In this document: positions 7,368 to 15,428 of the stretch, piece after piece
Layout of the letters: each line of letters starts with the position of its first letter
Position numbering within the stretch: position 1 is the stretch's first letter
Assembly (NCBI RefSeq): GCF_020889705.1
Contig: NZ_JACMYP010000066.1
Span: forward strand, 1-34,660
Length of the DNA stretch: 34,660 nt
Reading direction: 5' to 3'
DNA from: Bradyrhizobium altum
Lineage (GTDB): Bacteria; Pseudomonadota; Alphaproteobacteria; Rhizobiales; Xanthobacteraceae
Translations under genes and position numbers: made by a program
Notes under the pieces: generated by a model
Told to the model about the DNA's origin: nothing
The model's database searches: none
Seen by the model: only the letters and a program-made list of their open reading frames with translations

Positions 7368-7982
7368 TTACGCTTCTGCGAGGCGGCGCGCGATCAATTC
7401 GACTGAGAAACTGAGGAAGTCGCGATTGTCGAGACCTTTGGAGTCTTCGGCGACGCTGGTCAGCAAGGCGTCGCCCGCCAATGCGGCTTGCATGTGGGCC
7501 GCACTCAGGAGTGCGATGGCGTGCTGCGTGTCCGAAAGCCTCGGCGTGGGCCGTTTGGCTTTGCGCGCGACCTCGATCCGCGCCCGATGAACCCGTTCGA
7601 CCAGCGGCTTGAACATGCCGGATCCCTTTGGTCGCCATCCGGCCAAGCTGAGCCAGACCGCGAGCCTGGCGGCCCGTTCGTTCGCGTAGGCGCGCTGAAG
7701 GAGTCGGCTGAGGGCAGCGACGTCGATCTCGTCGGGCGCCCAGGACTCGATGGTCGTCGCGATGTCGTCGACCAGCCGGCGGCCGATGCGGCGCAGGAGC
7801 GCGTCCATCAGGGCTTCCCTTGTGCCAAAGTGGTAATGGATGGCCGCATCGGTCATGCCGAGATCAGCGGCGATGCGCTGGATGCGCACGCCCTCGGGGC
7901 CCTCATCGTGCAGTCGCCGTTCCGCGGCATCCAGGATCGCGAACTTCGCCGCTTGCGGCGTTCGTCGTTGTCGCGTGGCCAT
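7368..7982 (-). CDS. TetR/AcrR family transcriptional regulator
   Basis: 204 residues. The N-terminal helix-turn-helix is clear: KFAILDAAERRLHDEGPEGVRIQRIAADLG then MTDAAIHYHFGTREALMDALL (about 13-63). The C-terminal ligand-binding domain is not assignable to a known effector. Start ATG 7982 with GGAAG upstream. Divergent from an alpha/beta hydrolase gene, with a perfect 26-bp palindrome between them, the usual arrangement of a TetR repressor controlling itself and its neighbour. Confidence 0.9.
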   Translation of the reverse strand: MATRQRRTPQAAKFAILDAAERRLHDEGPEGVRIQRIAADLGMTDAAIHYHFGTREALMDALLRRIGRRLVDDIATTIESWAPDEIDVAALSRLLQRAYANERAARLAVWLSLAGWRPKGSGMFKPLVERVHRARIEVARKAKRPTPRLSDTQHAIALLSAAHMQAALAGDALLTSVAEDSKGLDNRDFLSFSVELIARRLAEA

Positions 7983-8003
7983 TGACTTCCCGCATCTCGT
8001 GAG

Positions 8004-8029
8004 TCTTACTTAGGGTACCCTAAGTAAGA
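8004..8029. promoter_or_regulatory. Perfect 26-bp palindromic operator between tetR and hydrolase genes
   Basis: The half-site is TCTTACTTAGGGT followed by its exact reverse complement, 13 bp per arm with no spacer. It lies in the 56-bp divergent gap and its right end merges with the ribosome-binding site (AAGAGGA) of the hydrolase gene. Inferred binding site of the adjacent TetR protein; occupancy would block both promoters. Confidence 0.8.
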
Positions 8030-8038
8030 GGATTGGTC

Positions 8039-9004
8039 ATGGACGAATGGCATCCCGAGGCGCTGGCGACAATAGTCGATCGGCTCGGGATCGCCGCAAC
8101 CGACCTCACGCCGCCGCGTTCGCGGAAGCTTCGCGTGCCGTATGGACCGAACATCCATCTGCTCGATTGGGGCGGCGAAGGACCTCCGGCCGTGTTGCTG
8201 CACGGTGGCGCGCTCACCGCCCAAACCTGGGACTATGTCGCCGTGGCCTTACGGGACGATTTCCGCCTGCTTGCGCTGGACATGCGCGGTCACGGCGCCA
8301 GCGACTGGACTGACGCTTACACCATCGAGAGTTATGCGAAGGATCTCGTTGCGGTCCTCGACGGCCTGCAGATCGAGCGCGCGCACATTGCCGGCATGTC
8401 GCTGGGTGGAACGGTCGGATGCGAATTTGCGCTGTGCTACCCGGAGCGCACCGAAAGCCTTGCGATGATCGATGTGGTCTCGCGGCCGGTGTTCGCCGCA
8501 ACGGCACGGATGCGCGCCTTCATCTCGGATTTTCCCGGTGCCGCGACGGTGGACGATGTGGTGGAGATGGCGCTTGCGGTGAGCCCGAGGAGCGATCCGG
8601 AACGCCTTCGTTACCGGATGCGCGCCCTGTTGAAGCGCGGTCGTGACGGGCGCCTGATGTGGAAGCGCGACCAGCGCCGTCCGGCGGATTATGCCGCCAT
8701 CCTGGAGCATCTCGCCGGTTTCGAGGCACGCGTACAGGACATCGCCGTCCCGTTTCTCCTGGCGCGCGGCGGTGAAAGCCTCATCGTCAGCGAAGATGCG
8801 GCCCATGAATTCACGGCGCGCTTCCGCGAGGGGCGGTGCGTCAGCATCGCGGGCGCGGGCCACAATGTTCAGGAAGACAATCCGCGCGATCTGGCCGATG
8901 CGCTGAAGGCATTCTGGACCGGACGCCTGCCCGGGTACGGCGAAAAGTGGCGCACTATGCGGAGCCCATCCTCGGGCCGCGCTTTGCGCGGACCGATCGG
9001 CTAA
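8039..9004 (+). CDS. Alpha/beta hydrolase
   Basis: 321 residues with a standard alpha/beta-hydrolase layout: oxyanion HGG (55-57), nucleophile elbow GMSLGG with S121, and catalytic-type histidine H275 in GAGHNVQEDNP. The acid is probably in RGGESLIVSED (about 243-252), where glutamate or aspartate could serve. ATG 8039 is preceded by AAGAGGA with about 6 nt spacing. The C-terminal tail (RSPSSGRALRGPIG) looks unstructured. Probably controlled by the divergent TetR regulator. Substrate (ester, lactone, epoxide or haloalkane) cannot be told. Confidence 0.9.
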   Translation: MDEWHPEALATIVDRLGIAATDLTPPRSRKLRVPYGPNIHLLDWGGEGPPAVLLHGGALTAQTWDYVAVALRDDFRLLALDMRGHGASDWTDAYTIESYAKDLVAVLDGLQIERAHIAGMSLGGTVGCEFALCYPERTESLAMIDVVSRPVFAATARMRAFISDFPGAATVDDVVEMALAVSPRSDPERLRYRMRALLKRGRDGRLMWKRDQRRPADYAAILEHLAGFEARVQDIAVPFLLARGGESLIVSEDAAHEFTARFREGRCVSIAGAGHNVQEDNPRDLADALKAFWTGRLPGYGEKWRTMRSPSSGRALRGPIG

Positions 9005-9019
9005 CGCGCGTTGCGAGGC

Positions 9020-9895
9020 TCAGTCCCAGGCCAGGCACCATCCATCCCCGCGCAGCCAGCAGCGTTCGTCGGGAATCTCGGCGTCGCGATAGAGCTGCGT
9101 CACCTTCTGCCAACCACCGCGCGCGAAGGCTTCGGCCAACAGCTTTTCAGACACCTCGTCGCGACCGCCGTCGCACGGAATGATCGCGACCGGTGAGATC
9201 CAGGTGGCTTGATACTGTGCGCCCTCGCGCCGGACACGGAACACCGCGCCAGAGCGCGCGATCTGCTCCGGCGCACCGCCCTTGAAGCCCTCGTCCGACG
9301 TCAGCGGCAGGATCAGGCGGCCGCCGTCGGCAAGCCCGTCGAGCCATCGTGCGGCCGGCCGGGTGCAGCCGGCGTTGACATAGATCACGTCGGCTGGATC
9401 GAACGACGCGCGCGTGCCGTCCCCCGCGATGATCTCGACATTCGGATAGGGGGCGAGATTGGCGCGGGCGCGCGCGGCAAGCTCAGGGTCGTATTCGATG
9501 CCGGTCACGCGTCCGGACGGTCCGGCCAGATGCGCAAGGAGCGCCGTGTAGTAGCCGGTGCCGGTTCCGACGTGCACCACGTGCTCACCCGCCGCGGGCG
9601 CGGCGTGGTGCATGAGATAGGCGTGCAGCGACGGCTGGCCGTTGTTGAGGCGCCGCTCGGGCCGCAAGGCGACCAGATCGTTGGTGTAGAGATAGACCGG
9701 ATCGGCGTCGGGCGTCGGCATGTAGTCGCTGCGCCACCCGCGCAGCATCAACCACGGTCCCGGACCGACGAAGTCCTCGCGGGGAACGGCGGCGAAGGCC
9801 TCCATCACCCGCGCGTCGACGACGTTGGCGGCGGCCAGGATCTGCCTGGCATAGGCCGCGCGGACGATGCGGAATTCGGTTGTTTGCCGGTCCAT
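9020..9895 (-). CDS. PCMT-family (protein-L-isoaspartate O-methyltransferase-like) methyltransferase
   Basis: 291 residues. The N-terminal helix-rich segment YARQILAAANVVDARVMEAFAAVPREDFVG is typical of the PCMT family, followed by the SAM-binding motif VVHVGTGTGYYTALLAHLAG (about 106-125) and GIEYDPELAARARANL. Longer than E. coli Pcm (208 residues), with an extra C-terminal part; true isoaspartate repair activity is not certain. ATG 9895 has GGAGAG 8 nt upstream. Convergent with the hydrolase gene and divergent from the HicB-like gene. Confidence 0.82.
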   Translation of the reverse strand: MDRQTTEFRIVRAAYARQILAAANVVDARVMEAFAAVPREDFVGPGPWLMLRGWRSDYMPTPDADPVYLYTNDLVALRPERRLNNGQPSLHAYLMHHAAPAAGEHVVHVGTGTGYYTALLAHLAGPSGRVTGIEYDPELAARARANLAPYPNVEIIAGDGTRASFDPADVIYVNAGCTRPAARWLDGLADGGRLILPLTSDEGFKGGAPEQIARSGAVFRVRREGAQYQATWISPVAIIPCDGGRDEVSEKLLAEAFARGGWQKVTQLYRDAEIPDERCWLRGDGWCLAWD

Positions 9896-9930
9896 GGCGG
9901 GCGCTCTCCAACGACTCGCACGTTGTGTGA

Positions 9931-9960
9931 TTTGACACACCGATGTGTGTGAAATAGCAT
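9931..9960 (+). promoter_or_regulatory. Sigma70-like promoter overlapped by inverted repeat upstream of hicB
   Basis: -35 TTGACA (9932-9937), 17-bp spacer, -10 TAGCAT (9955-9960). The inverted repeat TTTGACACAC-CGAT-GTGTGTGAAA (9931-9954, 9 of 10 positions paired) covers the -35 and the whole spacer. This is the expected layout of an autoregulated antitoxin operator; HicB-type proteins with a ribbon-helix-helix domain bind such palindromes. Confidence 0.65.
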
Positions 9961-9981
9961 ACTTCGACGACGGAGGCCAGA

Positions 9982-10479
9982 ATGAAGAGACGGCTTTATC
10001 CGGCGGTGCTGGAGCGCGGTCCGCGCGGCGCGTTCGGGGCGTGGTTTCCCGACTTTCCCGGCTGCGTCGCCGGCGGCAAGTCGCAGGAAGAGGCGATCGA
10101 GCGGGCCGAGCGGGCCCTGGCGCAGGCGGTGGACGGCTGGGTCGAGCAGGGTCGCGCGCTACCGGAGCCGACGCCGATCGAGCGGATCGTGCCGCCCAAG
10201 GGCTCCGACGTTGCCGCCTTCTTTATGGTCGGCGTCGATCCGCCCGATCCGTCCGAGCGGGTGAATGTCTATCTGCCGAAAAGCCTGATTGCGCGCATCG
10301 ACAAGCGCGCCGCCGAGCTCGGCATGAGCCGTTCGAGCTTCTTCGGCTTTGCGAGCTCGCTCGCGCTCGAATGGCCGGGCGGATATCCGCGCGGCGCCCC
10401 GATCGAGCCACGCTCCAAGGTGCACAAGACCGGCGCGCTGCGCGCCGAGAAGCGGCCGGGCAAGAAGCCTGTGCGGTAG
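9982..10479 (+). CDS. HicB-family antitoxin-like protein without HicA partner
   Basis: 165 residues. The N-terminal HicB-like domain (about 4-60: YPAVLERGPRGAFGAWFPDFPGCVAGGKSQEEAIERAERALA) is followed by a ribbon-helix-helix segment (about 93-125: VNVYLPKSLIARIDKRAAELGMSRSSFFGFAS) and a basic tail. GGAGG 5 nt before ATG 9982. No HicA-like toxin ORF (about 60 residues, dsRBD-like fold) is seen on either side: the upstream neighbour is the divergent methyltransferase gene and downstream is a 300-bp repeat-bearing gap. Probably an orphan antitoxin acting as a transcriptional regulator. Confidence 0.85.
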   Translation: MKRRLYPAVLERGPRGAFGAWFPDFPGCVAGGKSQEEAIERAERALAQAVDGWVEQGRALPEPTPIERIVPPKGSDVAAFFMVGVDPPDPSERVNVYLPKSLIARIDKRAAELGMSRSSFFGFASSLALEWPGGYPRGAPIEPRSKVHKTGALRAEKRPGKKPVR

Positions 10480-10510
10480 GTGGTTGATCACCGAGCGACA
10501 AGCTTTCTCA

Positions 10511-10617
10511 CCGTCACCCTGAGGAGGCCGCAACGCGGCCGTCTCGAAGGGTCGACGGCCCGGCTGGTGGCCGTGCATCCTTCGAGGCTCGCTCCGCTCG
10601 CACCTCAGGATGACGGG
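10511..10617. repeat. Long palindromic intergenic repeat, family A copy 3
   Basis: Ends CCGTCACCCTGAGGAGG and CACCTCAGGATGACGG; inner part GGGTCGACGGCCCGG / CCGTGCATCC as in the other copies. It occupies the first half of the 300-bp gap between hicB and the first MFS gene. The rest of that gap (10618-10780) holds no gene I can support; a small inverted repeat TCCCGCC...GGCGGGA (10751-10774) ends just before the MFS start codon. Confidence 0.8.
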
Positions 10618-10780
10618 AATAATAGAGGTGCGGGGCTGCGATAGCGCGGGAGAGCAGGGCTATCTCTTGTGCGCCTCCCGCATGGCCTACGTCCGTTTGC
10701 GCCGGTTGATCGGCCTGCACCTGCTCTCCATAGTGCGCGCGATTGGAGGCTCCCGCCGGGGCTTCAAGGCGGGACGACCG

Positions 10781-12025
10781 ATGATCGACGTGACGGCTGC
10801 GGACGAAATCAGCGATGACGCGCGGGCGCGCAGCAATGTGTGGCGGCTTGCGGCGGCGCAGGCGCTGACCGGCGCCAATTCGGCCGTGATCTTCGCCACC
10901 GGCTCGATCGTCGGCGCGACGCTGGCGCCCGACATCTCGCTCGCGACGGTGCCGCTCTCGATGTATGTGCTCGGGCTTGCCGCCGGCACGCTGCCGACCG
11001 GCGCGATCTCGCGCGCCTATGGCCGGCGGGTCGCCTTCATCGTCGGCACCTTCTGCGGCACGCTCACCGGTGCGCTCGGCGCCTGGGCGATCCTGCACTC
11101 ATCGTTCTGGCTGTTCTGCGGCGCCACCTTCCTCGGCGGGCTCTATGGCGCCGTCGCGCAGTCCTATCGCTTTGCCGCCGCCGACGGCGCCAGTGTCGCG
11201 CTCCGGCCCAAGGCGGTGTCGTGGGTGATGGCCGGCGGCGTGTTCGCCGGCGTGCTCGGGCCGCAGCTCGTGCAATGGACCATGGATATCTGGCCGCCTT
11301 ATCTGTTCGCATTCTCATTCGTGATGCAGGCGCTGGTCGCGCTGGTGGCGATGGCGGTGCTGTCGGGTGTCGACGCGCCGAAGCCCGCGGCGGCGGATCT
11401 GCACGGCGGCCGCCCGCTGGGCGAGATCGCCAGACAGCCGCGCTTCATTGCCGCCGCGCTGTGCGGCGTGATCGCCTATCCGATGATGAATCTGGTGATG
11501 ACCTCGGCGCCGCTCGCCATGAAGATGTGCGGGCTGTCGGTCAGCGATTCCAATTTCGGCATCCAGTGGCACATCGTGGCGATGTACGGCCCGAGCTTCT
11601 TCACAGGCTCGCTGATCGCCCGCTTCGGTGCGCCCGTCATCGTCGCGCTCGGGCTGGCGCTGGAGGCGGTCGCCGCGATGATCGGGTTGTCAGGGATTAC
11701 GGCACCGCACTTCTGGGCCACGCTGTTCGTGCTCGGCGTCGGCTGGAACTTTGCGTTCGTGGGCGCCTCCGCGCTGGTGCTGGAGACGCACCGGCCGCAG
11801 GAACGCAACAAGGTGCAGGCGTTCAACGATTTCCTGGTGTTCGGCATGATGGCGATCGGCTCGTTCTCGTCGGGCCAGCTGCTGGCGCATTACGGCTGGA
11901 ACGCCGTCAACATGGTGGTGTTTCCGCCGGTGCTGCTCGGGCTTGCCGTGCTGTCGCTGGCGTCATTCGCCAAGCGGCGGGCGAAATTGCGCGCGGTGGA
12001 AGAAATCCCGGATCCCAGCATCTAA
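10781..12025 (+). CDS. MFS transporter
   Basis: 414 residues, about 12 hydrophobic segments. Major-facilitator signatures include the loop ISRAYGRRVAFIVG between helices 2 and 3 and repeated GxxxG-rich helices. The proposed start is ATG 10781 (MIDVTAADEISDD), where a cytosolic N-terminus leads straight into helix 1; a longer in-frame reading back to 10610 only translates the upstream repeat and leader. A short GC hairpin (10751-10774) contains GGCGGGA, the likely weak ribosome-binding site. Single gene; substrate unknown. Confidence 0.9.
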   Translation: MIDVTAADEISDDARARSNVWRLAAAQALTGANSAVIFATGSIVGATLAPDISLATVPLSMYVLGLAAGTLPTGAISRAYGRRVAFIVGTFCGTLTGALGAWAILHSSFWLFCGATFLGGLYGAVAQSYRFAAADGASVALRPKAVSWVMAGGVFAGVLGPQLVQWTMDIWPPYLFAFSFVMQALVALVAMAVLSGVDAPKPAAADLHGGRPLGEIARQPRFIAAALCGVIAYPMMNLVMTSAPLAMKMCGLSVSDSNFGIQWHIVAMYGPSFFTGSLIARFGAPVIVALGLALEAVAAMIGLSGITAPHFWATLFVLGVGWNFAFVGASALVLETHRPQERNKVQAFNDFLVFGMMAIGSFSSGQLLAHYGWNAVNMVVFPPVLLGLAVLSLASFAKRRAKLRAVEEIPDPSI

Positions 12026-12036
12026 GCTTGTTGTTT

Positions 12037-12085
12037 GAGCATGATCTTTTCGGAAAACCGCTTCGCACTTTTCCGGATCATGCTC
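12037..12085. repeat. Short palindromic repeat (GAGCATGATC...GATCATGCTC), family C
   Basis: Ends GAGCATGATC and GATCATGCTC, with an inner pair TTTTCGGAAAA / TTTTCCG. It begins 12 bp after the stop of the first MFS gene and may serve as its transcription end, though no T-run follows. A fragment of the same motif (TTTTCCGGATCATGCT) is at about 30694-30709. Confidence 0.75.
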
Positions 12086-12199
12086 CTGCTGCCAATTGCT
12101 GACACTTCGACCGGCTTCGAAATGACCGGCTTGCAAGGCTGCTCACATCGTGGGAACGGATTGGTCCGGCCATGACGATGTGAGAAGCAAGAGCAAGAA

Positions 12200-13417
12200 A
12201 TGGACGCATCATCACCCACGCTGCATGACGAATCCTCGCTCGGCTACGAGGGCTGGCGCATCGTCGTCGTCTGCTTCCTGCTCGCGACCTTCGGCTGGGG
12301 ATTGGGCTTCTACGGCCAGAGCGTCTATGTCGCCGAGCTGCAGCGGTTGCACGGCTGGCCGGCGTCGCTGATCTCGTCGGGCACGACGTTCTTCTATCTG
12401 TTCGGCGCCGCGCTGGTTGCGTTCGTCAGCGAGGCGATCAAGGCGTTCGGTGCGCGCAGCTGCCTGATCGCGGGCACCCTCGCGATGGCGGTTGCGGCGG
12501 TCGCGATCGGCGAGGTGCGCGAGCCCTGGCAGCTCTATCTCGCCGATGCGCTGCTGGCATTCGGCTGGGCCGGCACCAGCCTCGGCATCATCACCAACAC
12601 GCTCGGCCTGTGGTTCGACAAGAAGCGCGGCATGGCGATCAGCCTGGCGCTGAATGGCGCCAGCTTCGGCGGCATCGTCGGCGTGCCGCTGCTGGTGGCG
12701 GGAATCGGCACGTTCGGCTTCTCCGGCGCGATGATCGCGGCCGCGGCGGCGCTCGTCGTGGTGATGGTGCCCGTCATTCTGATCCTTGTCGGGCGGCCGC
12801 CGGTGCATCTGCACGCGGTGACTTCAGCGGCGGCCGCCGCGCCGTCGGCGACGCAGGTGCGCGCCCGCGCGCTGCGCGACATCCGTTTCCTTTCGGTCTC
12901 GATTGCCTTCGCGCTGGTGCTGTTCGCCCAGGTCGGCTTCATCGTGCATCTGATCGCCTATCTCGATCAGGTGATCGGGCGCGAGCGCGCGACGGTGGCG
13001 ATGGCGCTGTTGACCGCGATGGCGGTGGTCGGCCGCGTCTCGTTCTCCTTCGTGATCGACCGGCTCAACCAGCGGCTGGCGTCGGCGCTGTCCTTTGTCA
13101 GCCAGGCGATCGCGCTTGTCATCATCATCAATGTGCACAACGACATCGCGCAGATTGCCGCTTGCGCGCTGTTCGGCTTCTCGGTCGGCAATCTGATCAC
13201 GCTGCCGGCGCTGATCGTGCAGCGCGAGTTCGATCCGCGCGCATTCGGCGTGCTGGTCAGCCTGATCACCGCGATCAACCAGATCACCTACGCCTTCGGC
13301 CCCGGCGTGATCGGGCTGCTGCACGACCTTTCGGGCAGCTACACGCTGCCGTTCTACGGCTGTATCGGTCTCGAACTGATCGCGGCGGTGACGATCATGA
13401 TCGGCCGAAAAGCGTAG
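12200..13417 (+). CDS. MFS transporter (monocarboxylate/OFA-like)
   Basis: 405 residues with about 12 membrane segments and the MFS loop FDKKRGMAISLALNGASFGG characteristic of monocarboxylate/oxalate-type (OFA/MCT-like) carriers. It is not closely similar to the preceding MFS protein. Start ATG 12200 with an AAGAGCAAGAA purine stretch upstream; the 174-bp gap before it carries the family C palindrome. Its TAG stop (13415-13417) is the second to fourth base of the GTAGCCCGG repeat that follows. Substrate not assignable. Confidence 0.9.
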   Translation: MDASSPTLHDESSLGYEGWRIVVVCFLLATFGWGLGFYGQSVYVAELQRLHGWPASLISSGTTFFYLFGAALVAFVSEAIKAFGARSCLIAGTLAMAVAAVAIGEVREPWQLYLADALLAFGWAGTSLGIITNTLGLWFDKKRGMAISLALNGASFGGIVGVPLLVAGIGTFGFSGAMIAAAAALVVVMVPVILILVGRPPVHLHAVTSAAAAAPSATQVRARALRDIRFLSVSIAFALVLFAQVGFIVHLIAYLDQVIGRERATVAMALLTAMAVVGRVSFSFVIDRLNQRLASALSFVSQAIALVIIINVHNDIAQIAACALFGFSVGNLITLPALIVQREFDPRAFGVLVSLITAINQITYAFGPGVIGLLHDLSGSYTLPFYGCIGLELIAAVTIMIGRKA

Positions 13418-13535
13418 CCCGGATGAAGCCAACGGGTCGCGCGAACGCGCGCCCGATGACAGGCTCCGCGTAATCCGGGAACTGTATCACCTCATAGAGA
13501 GAACCCCGGATTTCGCTGGCTGCATCCGGGCTACG
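13414..13535. repeat. GTAGCCCGG palindromic repeat (family D) between convergent genes
   Basis: Both ends are GTAGCCCGGAT(G) in inverted orientation, with inner parts GTAATCCGGG and CCCCGGATT. The left end supplies the TAG stop of the MFS gene and the right end supplies the TAG stop of the MerR gene on the other strand. A shorter copy is at 15425-15511. Probably folds as a bidirectional hairpin in both transcripts. Confidence 0.85.
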
Positions 13536-13974
13536 ATTTCACCTTGCGTCGCGCCTTCCCCGCCTTGTTCGGCTCGCCGATCTTGCGGGCCGCCGCGACC
13601 CGCAGCAGGCGGCGGAATGTCGGGCATTCCATATGGCTCGGCGCGGGACAGACGGCGGCGTGGCGCAGGCCGTCACGCATCGCGTTGAGCCGGCGGATCG
13701 TGCGGTCGAGCTCGTCGGCCTTGGCCGCCAGCGCGCGGCGGTCGATGCGCGGCCTGCCGTCGGGTGCGAACATTCTCGCGATCTCGTTGAGCGAGAAGCC
13801 GGAGGCGCGCCCGAGCGCGATCAGCGCCAGCCGGTCCAGCACGGCCGGATCGAACAGCCGGCGCAACCCGCGCCGTCCATGCGAGGCGATCAGCCCCTTT
13901 TCCTCGTAGAAGCGCAAGGTCGAGGCGCGGACGCCGGACAATTGCGCCACCTCCGCGATGTCGATGTCCCGCAT
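13531..13974 (-). CDS. MerR family transcriptional regulator with CueR-like Cx7C loop
   Basis: 147 residues. N-terminal MerR winged helix (IDIAEVAQLSGVRASTLRFYEEKGLI, 4-29), then the dimerisation helix and a C-terminal loop with C109 and C117 in CPAPSHMECP, the same Cx7C-P spacing as the metal-binding loop of CueR-type regulators. It lacks the iron-sulfur cysteine cluster of SoxR. Start ATG 13974 with GAGG upstream. Divergent from the methyltransferase-DUF2938 genes, with a SoxR-box-like palindrome in between. Its stop codon lies inside the family D repeat. Metal response is inference only. Confidence 0.88.
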   Translation of the reverse strand: MRDIDIAEVAQLSGVRASTLRFYEEKGLIASHGRRGLRRLFDPAVLDRLALIALGRASGFSLNEIARMFAPDGRPRIDRRALAAKADELDRTIRRLNAMRDGLRHAAVCPAPSHMECPTFRRLLRVAAARKIGEPNKAGKARRKVKS

Positions 13975-13978
13975 GGCC

Positions 13979-14009
13979 TTGACCTCAAGTTCACTTGAAC
14001 TGGCAGTGT
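13979..14009 (+). promoter_or_regulatory. MerR-type promoter/operator
   Basis: -35-like TTGACC (13979-13984), then a 19-bp spacer containing the dyad TCAAGT-TC-ACTTGA (13985-13998), then a weak -10-like CAGTGT (14004-14009). The long spacer with a central dyad is the signature of MerR-controlled promoters. The dyad core resembles the SoxR box (TCAAGTTAACTTGA), although the regulator is not SoxR. It would drive the methyltransferase gene at 14051. Confidence 0.6.
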
Positions 14010-14050
14010 GCCGCCAGGCGCTTGGGTAAGGCAAGCATCAGGACAGGCAA

Positions 14051-14932
14051 ATGGCAAAGGAAGAGATCATGAGTACCGCATCGCGGGCCGAGGACGAGCA
14101 GGTCAAACTCTGGAACGGCGCTGCCGGACGCGCCTGGGTCGAGACACGCGACGTGCTGGAGGGGATGTTCAAGCCGCTTGAAGAGCTGCTCGTTCAGGCC
14201 GTGGTCGATGCCGCGGCCAGCCATGTGCTCGATATCGGCTGCGGCACGGGCGCCGCGACATTCGCCGTCGCTGACGGGCTCGGCCCGCAGGGGCATTGCA
14301 CCGGCATCGACATCTCCGAACCGATGATCGCGGCGGCGCGTGACCGCGCGGAGCGGGAAGGGCGGCCTGCCGGTTTCATCTGCGCCGACGCGCAGACCCA
14401 TGGCTTTGCACTGGCGAGCTTCGACATCATCATCTCGCGTCTCGGCGTGATGTTCTTTGCCGATCCGGTGCAGGCCTTCGCCAATCTGCGCCGCGCGGCC
14501 CGGCCGGGTGCGGCGCTTCGCTTCATCGCGTGGCGCGGTGCGGCCGAGAACCCGTTCATGACGACGGCGGAGCGGGCGGCAAAGCCGCTGCTGCCGGGTC
14601 TTCCGGCGCGGCGTCCCGATGCGCCGGGGCAGTTCGGCTTCGCGGACCGGAACCGGGTCGCGCGCATCCTGGAGGACAGCGGTTGGGGCGCGATCGCGAT
14701 CGAGCCGGTCGATGTCGCCTTGCGCTTTCCGGCATCGGAGCTGACCCGTTATGTGAGCCGGCTCGGCCCGGTCGGCACGATGCTGCAGGGGATGGAAGAG
14801 CCGCGTCGAACGCAGGTGATCGAGGCCGTGCGCGGTGCCTTCGATCGCTACGTCCATGGCAACGAAATTCGCTTCACCGCGGCCTGCTGGATGGTCGCGG
14901 CGCGAGCGCCGGTGGAGGCCGCTCATGTTTGA
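14051..14932 (+). CDS. Class I SAM-dependent methyltransferase
   Basis: 293 residues. UbiE/Methyltransf_11-like fold: motif I HVLDIGCGTGAATFAVADGL (about 58-77), GIDISEPMIAAARDRA, and DIIISRLGVMFFADPVQAFANLRRAARPG. The N-terminus EQVKLWNGAAGRAWVE resembles small-molecule methyltransferases. Two starts are possible: ATG 14051 (AGGACAGG upstream) and ATG 14069 (AAGGAAGAG upstream). Overlaps the DUF2938 gene by 8 bp. Substrate unknown; probably under the divergent MerR regulator. Confidence 0.88.
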   Translation: MAKEEIMSTASRAEDEQVKLWNGAAGRAWVETRDVLEGMFKPLEELLVQAVVDAAASHVLDIGCGTGAATFAVADGLGPQGHCTGIDISEPMIAAARDRAEREGRPAGFICADAQTHGFALASFDIIISRLGVMFFADPVQAFANLRRAARPGAALRFIAWRGAAENPFMTTAERAAKPLLPGLPARRPDAPGQFGFADRNRVARILEDSGWGAIAIEPVDVALRFPASELTRYVSRLGPVGTMLQGMEEPRRTQVIEAVRGAFDRYVHGNEIRFTAACWMVAARAPVEAAHV

Positions 14933-15428
14933 CGCCGTTGAGTTTCTGGCGCGTGCAATGCTGATCGGGACCGGCGCGACGGTCGTGATGGATATCTGGG
15001 GATTGGTCCGCAAGCGGCTGCTCGGCATCCCGTCGCTCGACTATGCCCTGGTCGGCCGCTGGCTCGGCCATCTCGCATCCGGGCGCCTGCGCCACGACCG
15101 CATCGCCGCCTCGCCGCAGGTCGCGGGCGAACGGGCGATCGGATGGGCGGCGCATTATCTGATCGGGATCGGCTTTGCCGGCGTGCTGCTTGCGATCTTC
15201 GGCCTTGATTGGGCGCGGCAGCCCAGTATCGTTCCGGCTCTGATGGTCGGGATCGGCAGCGTGGCCGCGCCGCTTCTGGTGATGCAGCCCGCGATGGGCG
15301 CCGGCATCGCCGCGAGCCGGACGCCGCATCCATGGGCCGCGCGGCTGCAGAGCCTCCTGACGCATGCGGTGTTCGGCGCTGGGCTCTACGCGGCCGGCTG
15401 GCTGACGGGCCTATTGCTGTACCCGTAG
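14925..15428 (+). CDS. DUF2938 family membrane protein
   Basis: 167 residues with about four hydrophobic segments, matching the DUF2938 family (N-terminal ATVVMDIWGLVRKRLLGIPSLDYALVGRWLGH, then HYLIGIGFAGVLLAIFG and QPAMGAGIAASRTP). The ATG at 14925 overlaps the end of the methyltransferase gene, and GGAGG lies upstream. Function unknown for the family. Its TAG stop is provided by the family D repeat that starts at 15425. Confidence 0.85.
   Translation: MFDAVEFLARAMLIGTGATVVMDIWGLVRKRLLGIPSLDYALVGRWLGHLASGRLRHDRIAASPQVAGERAIGWAAHYLIGIGFAGVLLAIFGLDWARQPSIVPALMVGIGSVAAPLLVMQPAMGAGIAASRTPHPWAARLQSLLTHAVFGAGLYAAGWLTGLLLYP

Noticed and set aside
9896..10780. HicA toxin gene near hicB
   Set aside because: No ORF with a HicA-like sequence was found on either strand around hicB.
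10840..12102. 420-codon open frame on the plus strand
   Set aside because: Shifted frame of the first MFS gene; arginine-rich with no membrane pattern.
13531..13974. Identification of the MerR protein as SoxR
   Set aside because: The promoter dyad resembles a SoxR box, but the protein has only two cysteines in a Cx7C loop and lacks the SoxR iron-sulfur cysteine cluster.
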